A stretch of DNA of 64,000 nt from Triglochin maritima (Eukaryota > Streptophyta > Magnoliopsida > Alismatales > Juncaginaceae), in contig OY821775.1 in assembly GCA_963682175.1 (NCBI GenBank), positions 12,496,501 through 12,560,500 of the forward strand, read 5' to 3'. The position numbers were made by a program, and so were the translations under genes. The notes below the pieces were generated by a model, which was not told the DNA's origin, did no database searches, and was given only the letters and a program-made list of their open reading frames with translations. Shown piece after piece: positions 12,512-23,393 of this stretch. How positions within the stretch are numbered: position 1 is the first letter of the stretch; every line of letters begins with the position of its first letter.

Positions 12512-13062
12512 TAGGGGTGAAAACGGAACGGATACGAAGCGGATGTCCCAGTATCCGAATTCGTATCCGTTTTTTTTCTCGAATCCGAATTCGAATTCGA
12601 ATCCGAGCGAATGTATGAGAAATGGATCTGAATTCGTATCCGTCGAATTCGGATCCGAATTCAAATAAATTCGCATCCGAATCAAGTTTAAAATCCATTC
12701 CGAATTAGGATATCCGAATTCGTTAAAAAAACCGAATAGACTTAAAAACATTTTGTGATTGATCTAAACAAGAATAAATTTCAGTCTTTATTTTTTGCCT
12801 ACATGAAAAAATATTAAATATAATATAAATAACATAATTTAATTCATATATATTTTATTTATTTATTTATATGTGCATATAAAATACGAACCAGATATTA
12901 TTCGAATCGGATGTACCAATATCCATATTCGCTTCGTTTTTTGACGGATGTTTATATCCGAATACAAATTAGGTTGCAGATTTTTTTTTCTCGGATAATT
13001 TTTTGATTTCGAATACGGAGTCGGTCGGATTGACGGATTTCGGACACAAAGTTTCACCCCTA
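12512..13062. mobile_element. hAT-type MITE with perfect 8-bp target duplication (551 bp)
   Basis: Ends are TAGGGGTGAAA and TTTCACCCCTA (perfect 11-bp inverted repeats). Both flanks carry ATCACAAC (12504-12511 and 13063-13070), the 8-bp duplication expected of hAT transposases. The interior is full of repeated GGATCCGAATTCG and GTATCCGAATTCG words near both ends, probably subterminal transposase-binding repeats. The overlapping open frames are by-products of these repeats. Confidence 0.9.
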
Positions 13063-13070
13063 ATCACAAC

Positions 13071-14780
13071 TATGGATCAAACACTATGTGTCTTGTACAT
13101 CTTTGTGCTTATCTTCAATTATTTCAAATTTTAAGAAAGAGAAGAAATAATATCTATACTAATACTGTTTAAATGAGAAAAAATAGTATGATCCTTGCGT
13201 TTGATTAAATGAGAAAAAATCCCTATCGATCATCATCATCATATGTGTTGTCGTTGTCGGGGAATTACTCCTTGAGTCCAACCATTTGAATAAGAAGATA
13301 AACTTTGGGTGGGGGAATAAAAATAGCTTAATTATTCACTGTTTATCAAATCTCAAATTATGTTGATGGAAGATCGACCTTAACCGCATGCAACAGGAAG
13401 AAAAACAGGAAGAAAAAAAAATACAAATTGAACGTGGAGCTTTCTACACTTTGTACATTCACATACATACCGATTCGGGTTACGAATGGATATGAGAAAT
13501 TGATATGGATATGCACCAAAACTAGATACATATACAAAGAAATTAGAATAAACAACATATGCATAACAGATATAATTAAGCGACAAACTAGTGCATGCAA
13601 TTCTTATCCTTAAAAAAATAGTGCAATTCAGAAATTAATGTTAAATTACAACATCATATAAAAATTTGATATTACTAGACTTCCAATTGGCAACACATTA
13701 CACATACTGGTAACAATAAACCGTAAGAACAACTCCAGGTTGTCCACGTCAATCTTGAAAGGAAATAAGCATTGGCAAGTAATTAACTTTGAGAAATACA
13801 TGTGCAAAAGGTGTAACATATAACTTTTGTACCTAAGAAAAAAAATACTTTTCTAAATTCGTAGGGACCAGATAAGAAATCTGAAATATAAAAAAATTCC
13901 AAAGGTGGTGAGGGCTGAAGATGGTGGACATGCGTACTAAAAGCATATTTAGTGGGGTCATATGCACGGATTACCCCCGGACGACCCGATCGTCCAACGA
14001 TCAGGTCGTCCACCGGGTTGTGCCACTTGGTACAACCTGGTTGGGTTTTTTCTTTTTTTTTATTTTTATTTTAATAATAAAGTGTTTATATTTTGATAAA
14101 TAATTAAGATTTAAGTAGTTGTAGTTTATATTTTTAATAGATAAAATCACTAGTTGTAGTATTATGATTAGGGTATTATTTTGTCAGTCCGACAAGATAA
14201 GACATCACGTACGGTAGATAAATAGATTATTAATTTTTTTGGTAAATATAAATGATTTTGGAATATAATAATAGTTGGGAAGAAAATTAATGATGCGGAA
14301 GAAAGAGTGTGTGATGACCTAGGTCATGGTTAATAAGTGAATAGTAAGAGAGAAATATGAGATTGAGTTATGATGACGTGACAAGCAGAGAGAGAATGAA
14401 TGACTTAGGTCATAACTATGGGTGCTCTAAAGATAGCAACAAATAAAGTTCAATTGCGAAAATCAAGTAGTGGGGTAGAGAGAGTGGCATGATCAGTGGG
14501 TGTGGAAGAGGCGTATTGTCTGTTTTTGATTGAAACATAATTACATTACTGTTCTTATTCTTTTTCAAATCTATGAGTTGTGACTTTAAGACAGACTATT
14601 GCTTGTATTACGATCATTTCAAAGGATAATTTGATTGCCTTCTTGACTAACTAGGATGACTATTTTGACTAGTCATGAAAGTATGTATGTGTATATACTT
14701 TAAATATTTACAAATATAAAAAATGAATATAACCAAGATAATCTATGTCTATTAGTTGCAGTAATCACACATTCCCACGC
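13071..14780. other. Intergenic DNA, no gene seen
   Basis: AT-rich. A GC-richer stretch at about 13960-14040 has an imperfect hairpin (GACCCGATCGTCC / CAGGTCGTCCACC) and a word GGGTGCTCTAA near 14421, similar to the one at 5333. It may be another decayed MITE of that type, but paired ends were not established. Confidence 0.4.
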
Positions 14781-16233
14781 ATCGTGATTGTCGCTGGAAA
14801 ATTAGTCTACCACGTCGATTAACTACAGACTGGCGTGAAAGACCCCCTACCACGTCGGTTTTATCAACACCGACGTAGTAGGGTGTCTTTTTAATATATA
14901 TATATTTTAAATTAAAACTCTACCACGTTGGTTTTTGGAAAACCGACGTGGTAGGGTAATTTTTTAATATTTGTTTTAAAAATTAAAACTCTACCACGTC
15001 GATTTTCGGAAAACAAACATGGTAGGGGGTCTTTTTAATGAACATTTACTGAAAGAATATGCAACCGGTGAAATGAACATTTTCAGAAAATTTTGATTAA
15101 GTTTAATGGAATGCTTTGGATTTCCACCCGTTTGTTATGGCAGCTGAAATACCATTGGCACTCACTAACTGCATTTATGGATTTCCTCTTTAGCTCATAC
15201 TCGAAATAAATAAGTTGCAGCTATGGATCTAGAAGCAATGCGTGAAGCATTCCGTTTGCATGAAACAACATAAAAGCAATGTTGAAATTATGAAATCCTA
15301 ACCTTTAAAAATTAAAACCCTACGACGTCGATTTTCGGAAAATCGACGTGGTAGGGGGTCTTTTTAATATATATTTTAAAATTAAAATCCTACCACGTCG
15401 GTTTTAGGAAATCCGACGTGATAGGGGTCTTTTTAAATTTCGGAAATCTGTGATGATGCAATAAATGAGATACGGAAAAACTGTTTGTGGAAAATGTTGT
15501 TTGGTTGATGATATGTCGATATTCCCTAAATTCCCTGAATATGTGTTGGATAAACATATATCACAAGATATGCGTTGTTTCCAATAATCAGTTGATTTTT
15601 ATTACCAAGATATGTGCTATTTGTTTTTAATATAGATATATTAAGTAAAACCCTACCACGTCGGTTTTCAGAAATCCGACGTGGTAAAGGGTCGTCCACG
15701 TCGACGAACACATAAGCCGACGTGGTAGGAGATTTGGACCTAATTTTCTGGACACTGGACTGGATCTGGACTGAAGTGGTCTACCACGTCGGATTTTAAT
15801 TAATCCGACATGGTATGGGGTATTTTACGTCGGCATTTAAATAGTCTGACGTGGAAGGGTTGAATTTTTGGTTTGGTATAGCCGCGTAAACCAAATTGAA
15901 ATCCCACCAATCCAGAAATCAACAAAATAAACCCTAGCCGCCTACCTCTACCCAACCACATCGACATTCCCATACAAAAGTAGAGATGGGTGAGAGATCC
16001 ATTTCCTTCTCCACTTCCTATATATCCGCTTCCGACCTCGAGATCCCACGTTCTGCGACGACCGACTGAGATGGAGTCGAGAAAATGGAGACCTAAAGAC
16101 CGATCCAGTGGAGTCGAATCCATACACCAGGTGGGGGTTCGATTCTGATTTTTTTTGCTGTGGATTTCAATTTGGAAGAAATTTTGACGTTTTTGGTTTG
16201 TGTTATTAGTTATGATGGTTGGTCTTTGACTAG

Positions 16234-16368
16234 TGTTTATGCGGTAGATCTTGGAGGAACTAATTTCCTGTCTTGCACGTTCAACTTGGTGGGAAGGAAG
16301 ATCGTCTTCTAAAGGAAGAATTTGAGGAGGTGTCCATTCCACCACAATTCATGGCTGACTCCTCAAAT
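16234..16368 (+). pseudogene. Captured hexokinase exon fragment
   Basis: Reads VYAVDLGGTNF, then (after a one-base shift) VQLGGKEDRLLKEEFEEVS followed by IPPQFM. This is the sugar-kinase phosphate-1 segment and its continuation in plant hexokinases, family form ALDLGGTNFRVLRVQLGGK. It is bounded by an acceptor-like TAG before 16234 and a GTAAGT donor at 16369, so it looks like one whole exon copied with intron ends. A single missing base after ...GGTNF breaks the frame. It sits inside the CACTA-like element and is not part of a functional gene. Confidence 0.85.
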
Positions 16369-16425
16369 GTAAGTTCATTGATGTCAATATTTGATTTAGA
16401 AATTTGCTCATCAAATGGTTATCAG

Positions 16426-16520
16426 AATGCATGTTTGTTTATGGAGATCACATGATGGGAATCCAAGGCCACCCAGAGTACACCACAAATAGTCCTTCAC
16501 ATTCTTCCTTTTATTACTTT
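16426..16520 (+). pseudogene. Captured class-I glutamine amidotransferase fragment (gamma-glutamyl-peptidase-like)
   Basis: After an acceptor-like TATCAG the frame reads CMFVYGDHMMGIQGHPEYT, matching the C-terminal GIQGHPEYT block with the catalytic His and Glu of plant GGP-type class-I glutamine amidotransferases. A shifted frame then gives IVLHIL, resembling the following family segment. Only this short piece is present, 57 bases after the hexokinase fragment, so two unrelated genes contributed to the transposon interior. Confidence 0.7.
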
Positions 16521-17061
16521 CCTCTTGCAGTGTCATGGTAGTATACAAGATGTGGATCAACGTGATTAATCTCTTGAGGGAAATGAAACGTTCATTCATT
16601 CATTTTTGTAAATTGACTTAAAAAACTGATTTATATATAAGAAGTTTTTTTATTTGTTGCATTATTAGATGTATCTCTTTGTGTATTGTTTGAATGAATG
16701 CTGCAAGAAATGTATGTGAATTTGAAAGTTGCTGAATTGAATATGAATGTTGTAGAGATTGAGTATGAATTACAGACGTTAAATTTAAAAATAAAAAAAA
16801 ATTGTACAACGTTGATTTTCTAAAAAACCAACGTGGTAGATACCTTACCACGCCGGTTTTATGGAAAACCGACGTAGTAGGGTGTAAAAACCGAAAAATC
16901 AAAAAAAAAATTATTAAATGGTCTACAACATCGGATTTTAGACCAACGTAAAAGAGTACTCCCGTATAACACTCACAACTACCACATCGGTCAACTAAGC
17001 CGGTCAATTCGACGTTGTACCTCCGTAATATCCAACGTGATAATCATTTTTTCCAGCAGTG

Positions 17062-17750
17062 ATAATTACACATATAATTGCCGTCCAAGTCCCACACACA
17101 CCAACCTAAAATAGTTGCATGGCGTGTCTTAGTTTCCTAGTTAGCTAGTTGATAAACACAAAGTTGACAAACAAATATAATGACTCAATGCCCAAGCAAC
17201 ATTTCATTATGTGATATCTGCTTGTTAAGCTATATTGACCATGCAACAATGAGATAAGCTTCTTGTGAACATGCATACCCCAAAACACAAGAAGCAAGAA
17301 GGGCAGAATTTTCTCAACCACCCTTAATGATCCGTGACGATCTTGAATTTCAAATAGCAAAAGAAGTTAATAACGACACTACGGATCACAACAAAGTGAG
17401 GAATTAATGGTGAGAGAAGGACGGTAGTGGCATTCGGAAAATGAAGATGGTAGATTAGATCCACTACTCATGGGCATCGCTTTCAAGGGTTGGTATGGGT
17501 TCCATGTCTGCTACTTGTCCTCATGCACGCAATAGAATGGACACTTTTGGACGCCCACAAGCAATATTCCAAAAGTGTTGCTCCGAACATTATTGTGTCA
17601 CAATTAGTTAGCAAGTCGCGCTTTCATGGCCCAACAACACATACTTATATGTTTAGTGGAGATGTGGTTCCGAAGTCGTTATGGTATGTCTAGTGGGAAT
17701 CTTGATATCTTGCTTGATTTATGCTCAAATACCTCGAATATATAATTTAG
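17062..17750. other. Intergenic DNA, no gene seen
   Basis: No motif-bearing frame. The open frame 17490-17693 has no recognisable features. Confidence 0.4.
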
Positions 17751-18289
17751 AGTAAATTACGGTTTGCCTCGCTCAATTATAGCTGAGTAATATTTTGATT
17801 CTTTAAACTTTAAAATGTTATATTCAAACTCTTTAACATTTGAATTTTGTAATACTTTAACCTCTCTTCATTCAAAAATTATTATTTTTCAAGTTTTTTA
17901 TCGTTTTTTCTCAAATTATTTTGTGTTGTTTGCAAACATACTTTTAATCTATCTATATGATTTTTTTTGAATCAAATCGTATGTCAGACTTACTTCAAAA
18001 TTGAGTTGGATTTGGTCATTAACAATTGATCCTAAATTCGAGTAAAATTTGACTTTCAATTTGAACAGAATTTTACCATAAAGATATTAGAAGTATTTTT
18101 GCAACAACACGAAAAAAAACGAGAAAAAATGATGTGTATATACATTAAAAAATAACAAATTTTGATGGAAAATAGGTCAAATTGTAACATAATTCAAAGT
18201 TTAATGGGTGTGAATTTGACGTTTTAAAATTGAGGATGTCAAAATGTTACTCAATCATGATTGAAGCGGGCAAACTATAATTTACCCTA
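17751..18289. mobile_element. MITE with terminal inverted repeats
   Basis: The left end AGAGTAAATTACGGTTTGCC and the right end, read inverted as AGGGTAAATTATAGTTTGCC, form repeats of about 20 bp. Internal TTTAAACTTTAAAATGT and TTTAAAATTGAGG words continue the inverted similarity. The same type of terminus occurs at 27382-27905. Target duplication unclear. Confidence 0.65.
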
Positions 18290-20010
18290 TAGTATATCAT
18301 ACTGGATGTGTAATATTATAGTATAGTTACTAATTAATCGCATACATGTGGTGATACATGTGACCACCTCTGTAATTCTATATGAATATTCAAGCACCGA
18401 CAAGAAAAACCCAAAGAGATCAGATCATGTGAAGTCTCTGCCTTCTATAGCCTGGTTTTTGAAGATTTCACATGAATTTGATCTAGTTCAGTGGGCATAC
18501 TATTACTAATTAGGCCAGTTTATGTATTTGATGGATAAAAATGTTATCTCTAGTATTTCGTTTAGGGACATCTCTAGTTAAATAAGTAACATGGCCGTCA
18601 TAACATGTTGGCTTCATCATTGACTCCTAATCATAACAAGACAAATGAAAGGTGAAATGCCAACAAAAACCTTTTTTTTTCTTCTTTTTTTTCTTAAAAA
18701 GGCGAATACGTACCCTTGATCGATCCATCTATGCATCGATCAGTTTGTTGCATTGTGAATTTGACATGGCAAGCGAATGTACAATTTAAGGTAGCTAACC
18801 GAGCCCACAATATTATTCGACCATTATAAAATCAATCTAAGATCTATGAAAACAAAGTCCTATACGTGATCGTCGAACCAAACCATGTCCAAGTATACTA
18901 AACCATGTTATGTGGCCTAAACAATGTTATGAGTTGTTTCCTCCACTAGATATATGGTAGGCCGACAAGTTAAATTTGTAGTGCCCTATCTAGTGGGGGC
19001 GTATGAATAACAAATAAAAAAGGTGACAACTACTTGCAGACTTTTAGCATTCTTATTCTACCAACCAAGATGGATGTAGTATATACTATTCTTCTAGGAT
19101 TGCAATAATGTGAAAAAGGTCACTCAAATTATTATTTAGTGAAGAAGTGAGAAGAGGAAAGCGGGTATTAAATTGAGAAGGGGGATCTGAGCGTTAATTG
19201 GTATGACTGCACCGGAATAGGAGCAACGATTAAGAATTAAATGTTGAGTTAACATCCACCAAAATTATTTCTACTCACACAAATAACATGGTAAAATAGG
19301 AACCAATCAACTTTTTTATTATAAAAAAACTCTTTGACTATTTACACTTCGATTTTTTTTGCTTATAATTTTATACCAAATTCGCAGTACTGATTATATA
19401 CATTTAATAATCTCTATTGTATATATATGTAGTGTGTGCATTATCTATATTCGTTTGTAAAATAATTATTTTATATTTGTATCCATTTTTAAGGAACGTG
19501 TATGCACTTGTCATATTCTTAAGTAATTCATAATTGTTTCCATATCTACGTTTCCAAATTCCAATACAGATCACCCAAGAGTGTTTGGCACCATAAAAGC
19601 TACGTCAAAAGAAAATAAGATACCTGTAGATGTTTTTTTTTTCCTTTCAAGCTTTAGGAGCACAAAGTCTTACATAACCCCTTTCATTTATTCTATTAAT
19701 AAGAAACATCTAATGCATAGAGTTAACGGAATCGGGTACGTCAGGAAAATCCTCCTCTTTTGGCTTTTACTTTCACTGAACAGGCCATGATATTACTTAA
19801 AAAAAGAAAGTCCGACTCGGATAAATATACTATACACGTAGGACCATATTTACGTTATGAAATAGAACTTGGATGTTAAACAAGAAGGAAAACGATTAGC
19901 ACAAAGAGTATATATATATATATATACAAACTGCTTACGGACGACGGAGTTAAATCTACGCTACAAAAGTAAATTGGACAACCTTATAATTATGTCCACC
20001 GAAAGTTGAG
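18290..20010. other. Intergenic DNA, no gene seen
   Basis: AT-rich with scattered stops. A short TA run lies at 19910-19926. Nothing supported. Confidence 0.4.
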
Positions 20011-20016
20011 ACTTTT

Positions 20017-20190
20017 TGGTGGCTAATGACCGAAACTATGATTCTAACAAGGGACAAGTTGATTCGCAAAGGAATTCTTGTTGACCCAATATGCCCATTA
20101 TGTGGACTTGACAAAGAGTCAATTGATCACGAGTTTTTTTAGTGTGAATTTGCTCATAAATTTTGGAGCATAAGCGTCATCTGGACTTAA
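20017..20190 (+). pseudogene. LINE reverse-transcriptase zinc-binding (zf-RVT) remnant
   Basis: Frame reads WWLMTETMILTRDKLIRKG, then DPICPLCGLDKESIDHEFF, a stop, then CEFAHKFW. This is the C-x2-C ... H-x4-C zinc-binding domain that follows reverse transcriptase in plant LINE-type non-LTR elements. One in-frame stop interrupts it and nothing of the RT core is present. Confidence 0.75.
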
Positions 20191-20559
20191 ACTTGATTCA
20201 AAGTAACAATACATATTTCAGACGTCTTGTTCGTAATCGACTTGATTTTGATCAGGATGTATGGAATTGTTTTGCTAACCTTTTTTCCGATGCTTATGGC
20301 TCGAACACAATAATCGAGTTTTTTGAAGAGAGGCAAACTCATATGTGCATTTAATGAATACTTGTTTTGATCTACTTGAATTATTGACATGTTCGCTTAA
20401 AAGAGGAGGGGAACCACTCTAGCCTTCGGCCCATAGGTTGGCTTTCATCCCGACCACCAAAGAATTGACGTCCAATGTCCAGTTGCTTCATGTGTCGACT
20501 GGCGTGCTGATAACGCCAAATAACATAGTGTTGAATATTGGTTTACATTTGTTAAAAAA

Positions 20560-21370
20560 GAAGAACCAGGTTAAAATGGTCGACCGGATGGGATTCGGTC
20601 AACCGTCCAAAAACTCCAGGCACTTCAGACTTGTTGGGTTCGATCGACCGATGTTGGACATTTGGTCGACCGAAAACCACGAGAGAGTGTCGAAAAAATA
20701 ACGGTCCACCGATGGGTTGTCGGTCGATCGTGAAGCAGTTGGAGAATAAGTCAGTTCGTAAAAACGGCCAACCAAATTGTTTAGGAAGTGGTCTAGCGGT
20801 TAATCGAGTTACAATGAAAAGTGGTCTAACGGTTAACCGGGAATGATTCAGTCCACCGATCGCAACAGGAAGCGTTCCTGTTAACCGAACGGTCAACCGA
20901 ATGAGCTAGTTCGGTCGACCGTTGCACACGATTTTTGCACGTTTCTGTTTGTTTTTAGTTTGGTTTTTTGAGTCTATAAAAGAGCTTGTTTCGTACTTGT
21001 TTTAACACAACATACAATACTTATTTCCTAGAGAGATATTAGGCTAGAGAGAGATCTAGAGTGCTTTAGGAGACATATTGTTTCCAATTGTTTATAATCT
21101 CGGAGACTTCTCTTGTTGGAGAAGAACTTAAAGAAAAGGAAATTTACAGGAGACCCCCCAAAGACGTAGGTACTTTGCCGAACCTTGTAAAATCACGTGT
21201 CGTGGTTTGTTTCAGGTGTGTTGTGTGATTGCTTGTTATTTTCATCTTTATTGCGTGTGATTGTTGTTTGAATCTTGAGAGGGACTATTAGTTTAAATTT
21301 CATATCAATATTCTTGTTTACTGCAAGTCCTCCTTAATCTCTATCTTATTAGTAATGCGTTAGCATCCTC
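20560..21370 (+). mobile_element. Old copia-type LTR (solo or remnant) rich in GGTCGACC-like palindromes
   Basis: LTR-like order: an array of GGTCGACC and variants (20579-20920), TATA-like CTATAAAAG near 20975, then CTAGAGAG-type leader, then a U5-like tail with GACGTAGGTACTTTGCCGAACC near 21164. The young copia element at 29994 has the same order (array, TATAAATAG, leader, GACGTAGG, GTGCCGAACC) but is not clearly alignable elsewhere. This points to an older relative. No adjoining gag, primer site or partner LTR was found, and the ends are approximate. Confidence 0.6.
20579..20920. repeat. Array of paired GGTCGACC-like palindromes (degenerate)
   Basis: Perfect copies lie at 20579, 20664 and 20913; one- or two-base variants at about 20597, 20642, 20703, 20722, 20831, 20850 and 20891. 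Successive members pair at start-to-start distances of about 18, 22, 19, 19 and 22 bp. Confidence 0.75.
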
Positions 21371-23131
21371 CCCCAACACATAGCTCTTTTGAAGGATGTC
21401 AAACTGACTTTCAAATACGTAAGTACTTGACCCTTTCAGAGACCGAACTGCAGGAGATACGTCGCCTGACTGAGATAGAAGAAGTCATCCGAGAGAGGCA
21501 GGATGTGGAAGATGAAAGTAGACGTCAAGCCGAGGACAGGTTGTGCCTCCCGGCCATCCTCGCCGACCCATGAAACCTAAGCTCCTAGCTTCCGGCCGAA
21601 AGTCTGTTGTTTGTGTGTTTTAGTATTAGCGTGAGCTATCCTCTCTGTGCCATGTTGGGCACGTTCCCCTGTGTTGGGAACCATATTCTATGTGGAAATG
21701 TTGTGTTTTTTAGCATTTAAAACTTTTATTTTAATGAATCAAAACCCAATTATCAAAAAAAAAGTTCAATATTGTGTACATGGCATAAGACGAGCTTGCT
21801 TTTCAAAAGCAAAAGGATTATATTTCTGAACATTTCACTTATTTAGATGCCATATCTTCTCAATCTTCTTTTCCTCCAAAATTACATAACGACCCAATAT
21901 ACTTTTCTTCCTCACTAGACTTTTCTATTCATCGAGAGAGAGATATTTTCTTCTCCACCAAACGAGATGGATATTTTTATCATTTGAAATCACTTGAGGG
22001 CGTATAATTCATATATTTGTGGTAATCTGACGTGAAAGTGAAACCTTACATTCTAAATGACTTTCAGCAACATTATTCTTAGGATTTACTTTGTTGCTTC
22101 CGTTTTTAAAGAAAGGAATAAATCCTACCAAAATAAGGTCGCCCATCATATTTGCATTCACATTAATCACTTTATTTATCCTTTGGTATTTTACTTCAAA
22201 ACAAATAGTTTTACCCTGCCCAGAATGTCTGATATTTCTCCTTTTCAACAATGTTGGACATGCTTTACAAAAAAATAAATAAGAATATATTAATAATCAT
22301 AAAATCTTTTTTTATATGTTCAAAATGAAATTATAACATCAAGAATTTACTAATCACGCGCCAATAAATCTGTTGAATAACCAAAGACCATGAAGACAAG
22401 GACGAAGTAAAGGACCAAAATGAAGAGCTTCTGGAGGTTACTTGATTAACGATGAAGTATACCAATCATATTTACTGTAGTCATTCTGCCCATTATTTAC
22501 TGCTTTTAATAACCTTCTAGTAATGTAAAAAGGAGGAAGGACGTTGGAGCAAAACATCCAAACGTATATTGTTGTATTTTCCTACGCGACGTGTGAGACT
22601 TGTGAATACATACAGTAAGTCTAAAATTAGAGTTCTGTTAGATTTCGGTTATACTTCTTTAAAATACATACGGAATGGAATGTTCATGGACTAATCCTAT
22701 TTTCCTGTTTCCATACCAAATTCCCACAAATTAACTTCAGTACGTTTCCTATTCCACCTAACACAGCCTAAAAACTTTCAAAAAACCACTTCTTCTGATT
22801 GATTCTTCTAATACTGTGATACACGTTTTTTTACAACTTCTCTGTTTTATTCATAGTGATAATCTTGGTTACTTCCTCCAATGTTTACATAATTCTCAGA
22901 TTTAGTTTGCTCAAAATCATGAAAGTATATGGCGATGGAAATAAACTTGGACACATAATGTTTCACCAACACATAACGTTGGTCTCAATCACATTATACC
23001 ACAGATAGCATCCATCGCCTTTGAAGTTTCAATGTCACAATGATTAATGCATAACGTTTCGGATTGAATCTCCATCTTAATGACCTGAATGACCAAGGGC
23101 TTGCATGTTTTAATGTCAATACTCAGATTAA
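21371..23131. other. Intergenic DNA with an unexplained short open segment
   Basis: Around 21425-21570 a frame reads LTETELQEIRRLTEIEEVI, then about 27 further mostly charged residues, before a stop. It is charged and helix-prone, unlike its surroundings, but not recognised. It could be a captured exon or retroelement scrap. The rest is AT-rich without motifs. Confidence 0.4.
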
Positions 23132-23163
23132 CAGTTTTATGATGAACGTTCATCATAAAACTG
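23132..23163. repeat. Perfect 32-bp palindrome upstream of a TBL gene
   Basis: The half-site CAGTTTTATGATGAAC is followed immediately by its exact reverse complement, with no spacer. It lies 231 bases before the ATG at 23394, in the presumed promoter or 5' leader region. Confidence 0.97.
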
Positions 23164-23393
23164 AAGGGCCAATACATGTTAGATGGTCCCCAACGCTTTT
23201 TTTGACTATAATTCCCCAACGTATCTTTCAAACCAATTTGGCTAAACATAACATCGAGCTTTGCCGTTTACAGTTGCCATTCTACTCTCCCTCTCATGGT
23301 AAAATCCCACGTGAGCTCCAAAAAATCTATATATTGCCAAGGACCTGGCTTCTGCACACTACAAGACACCTCCCACCACTGTCCCTCCCAATC

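Larger units (their letters stand above)
14785..17061. mobile_element. CACTA-like non-autonomous transposon carrying host gene fragments
   Basis: About 2.3 kb filled with copies of a 13-base word CTACCACGTCGGT in both orientations. The copies are arranged as short hairpins of about 38 bp, densest in both subterminal zones (14805-15430, 15650-15850, 16800-17035), which is the style of CACTA subterminal repeats. The right end, read inverted, is CACTGCTGGAAAAA (CACT-type terminus). The left end near 14788 (TGTCGCTGGAAAA) matches only in its inner part, so it is eroded. The interior (15880-16600) contains exon-like fragments of at least two host genes, so it fits the Pack-CACTA description. No transposase is present. 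Confidence 0.72.

Noticed and set aside
12440..12751. Overlapping frames with EFGSEF-type repeats
   Set aside because: Produced by GGATCCGAATTCG subterminal repeats of the hAT MITE.
15800..16345. 181-codon minus-strand frame
   Set aside because: Antisense to the captured hexokinase fragment and transposon hairpins. No family resemblance.
14805..17035. Regularly repeated short words considered as a CRISPR-like array
   Set aside because: Spacing is irregular, units are inverted pairs, and the DNA is plant nuclear. They fit transposon subterminal repeats.
23064..23393. In-frame N-terminal extension of the TBL gene from an upstream ATG
   Set aside because: Would add 110 residues before the hydrophobic segment and run through the 32-bp palindrome. 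Family members start close to the hydrophobic anchor.
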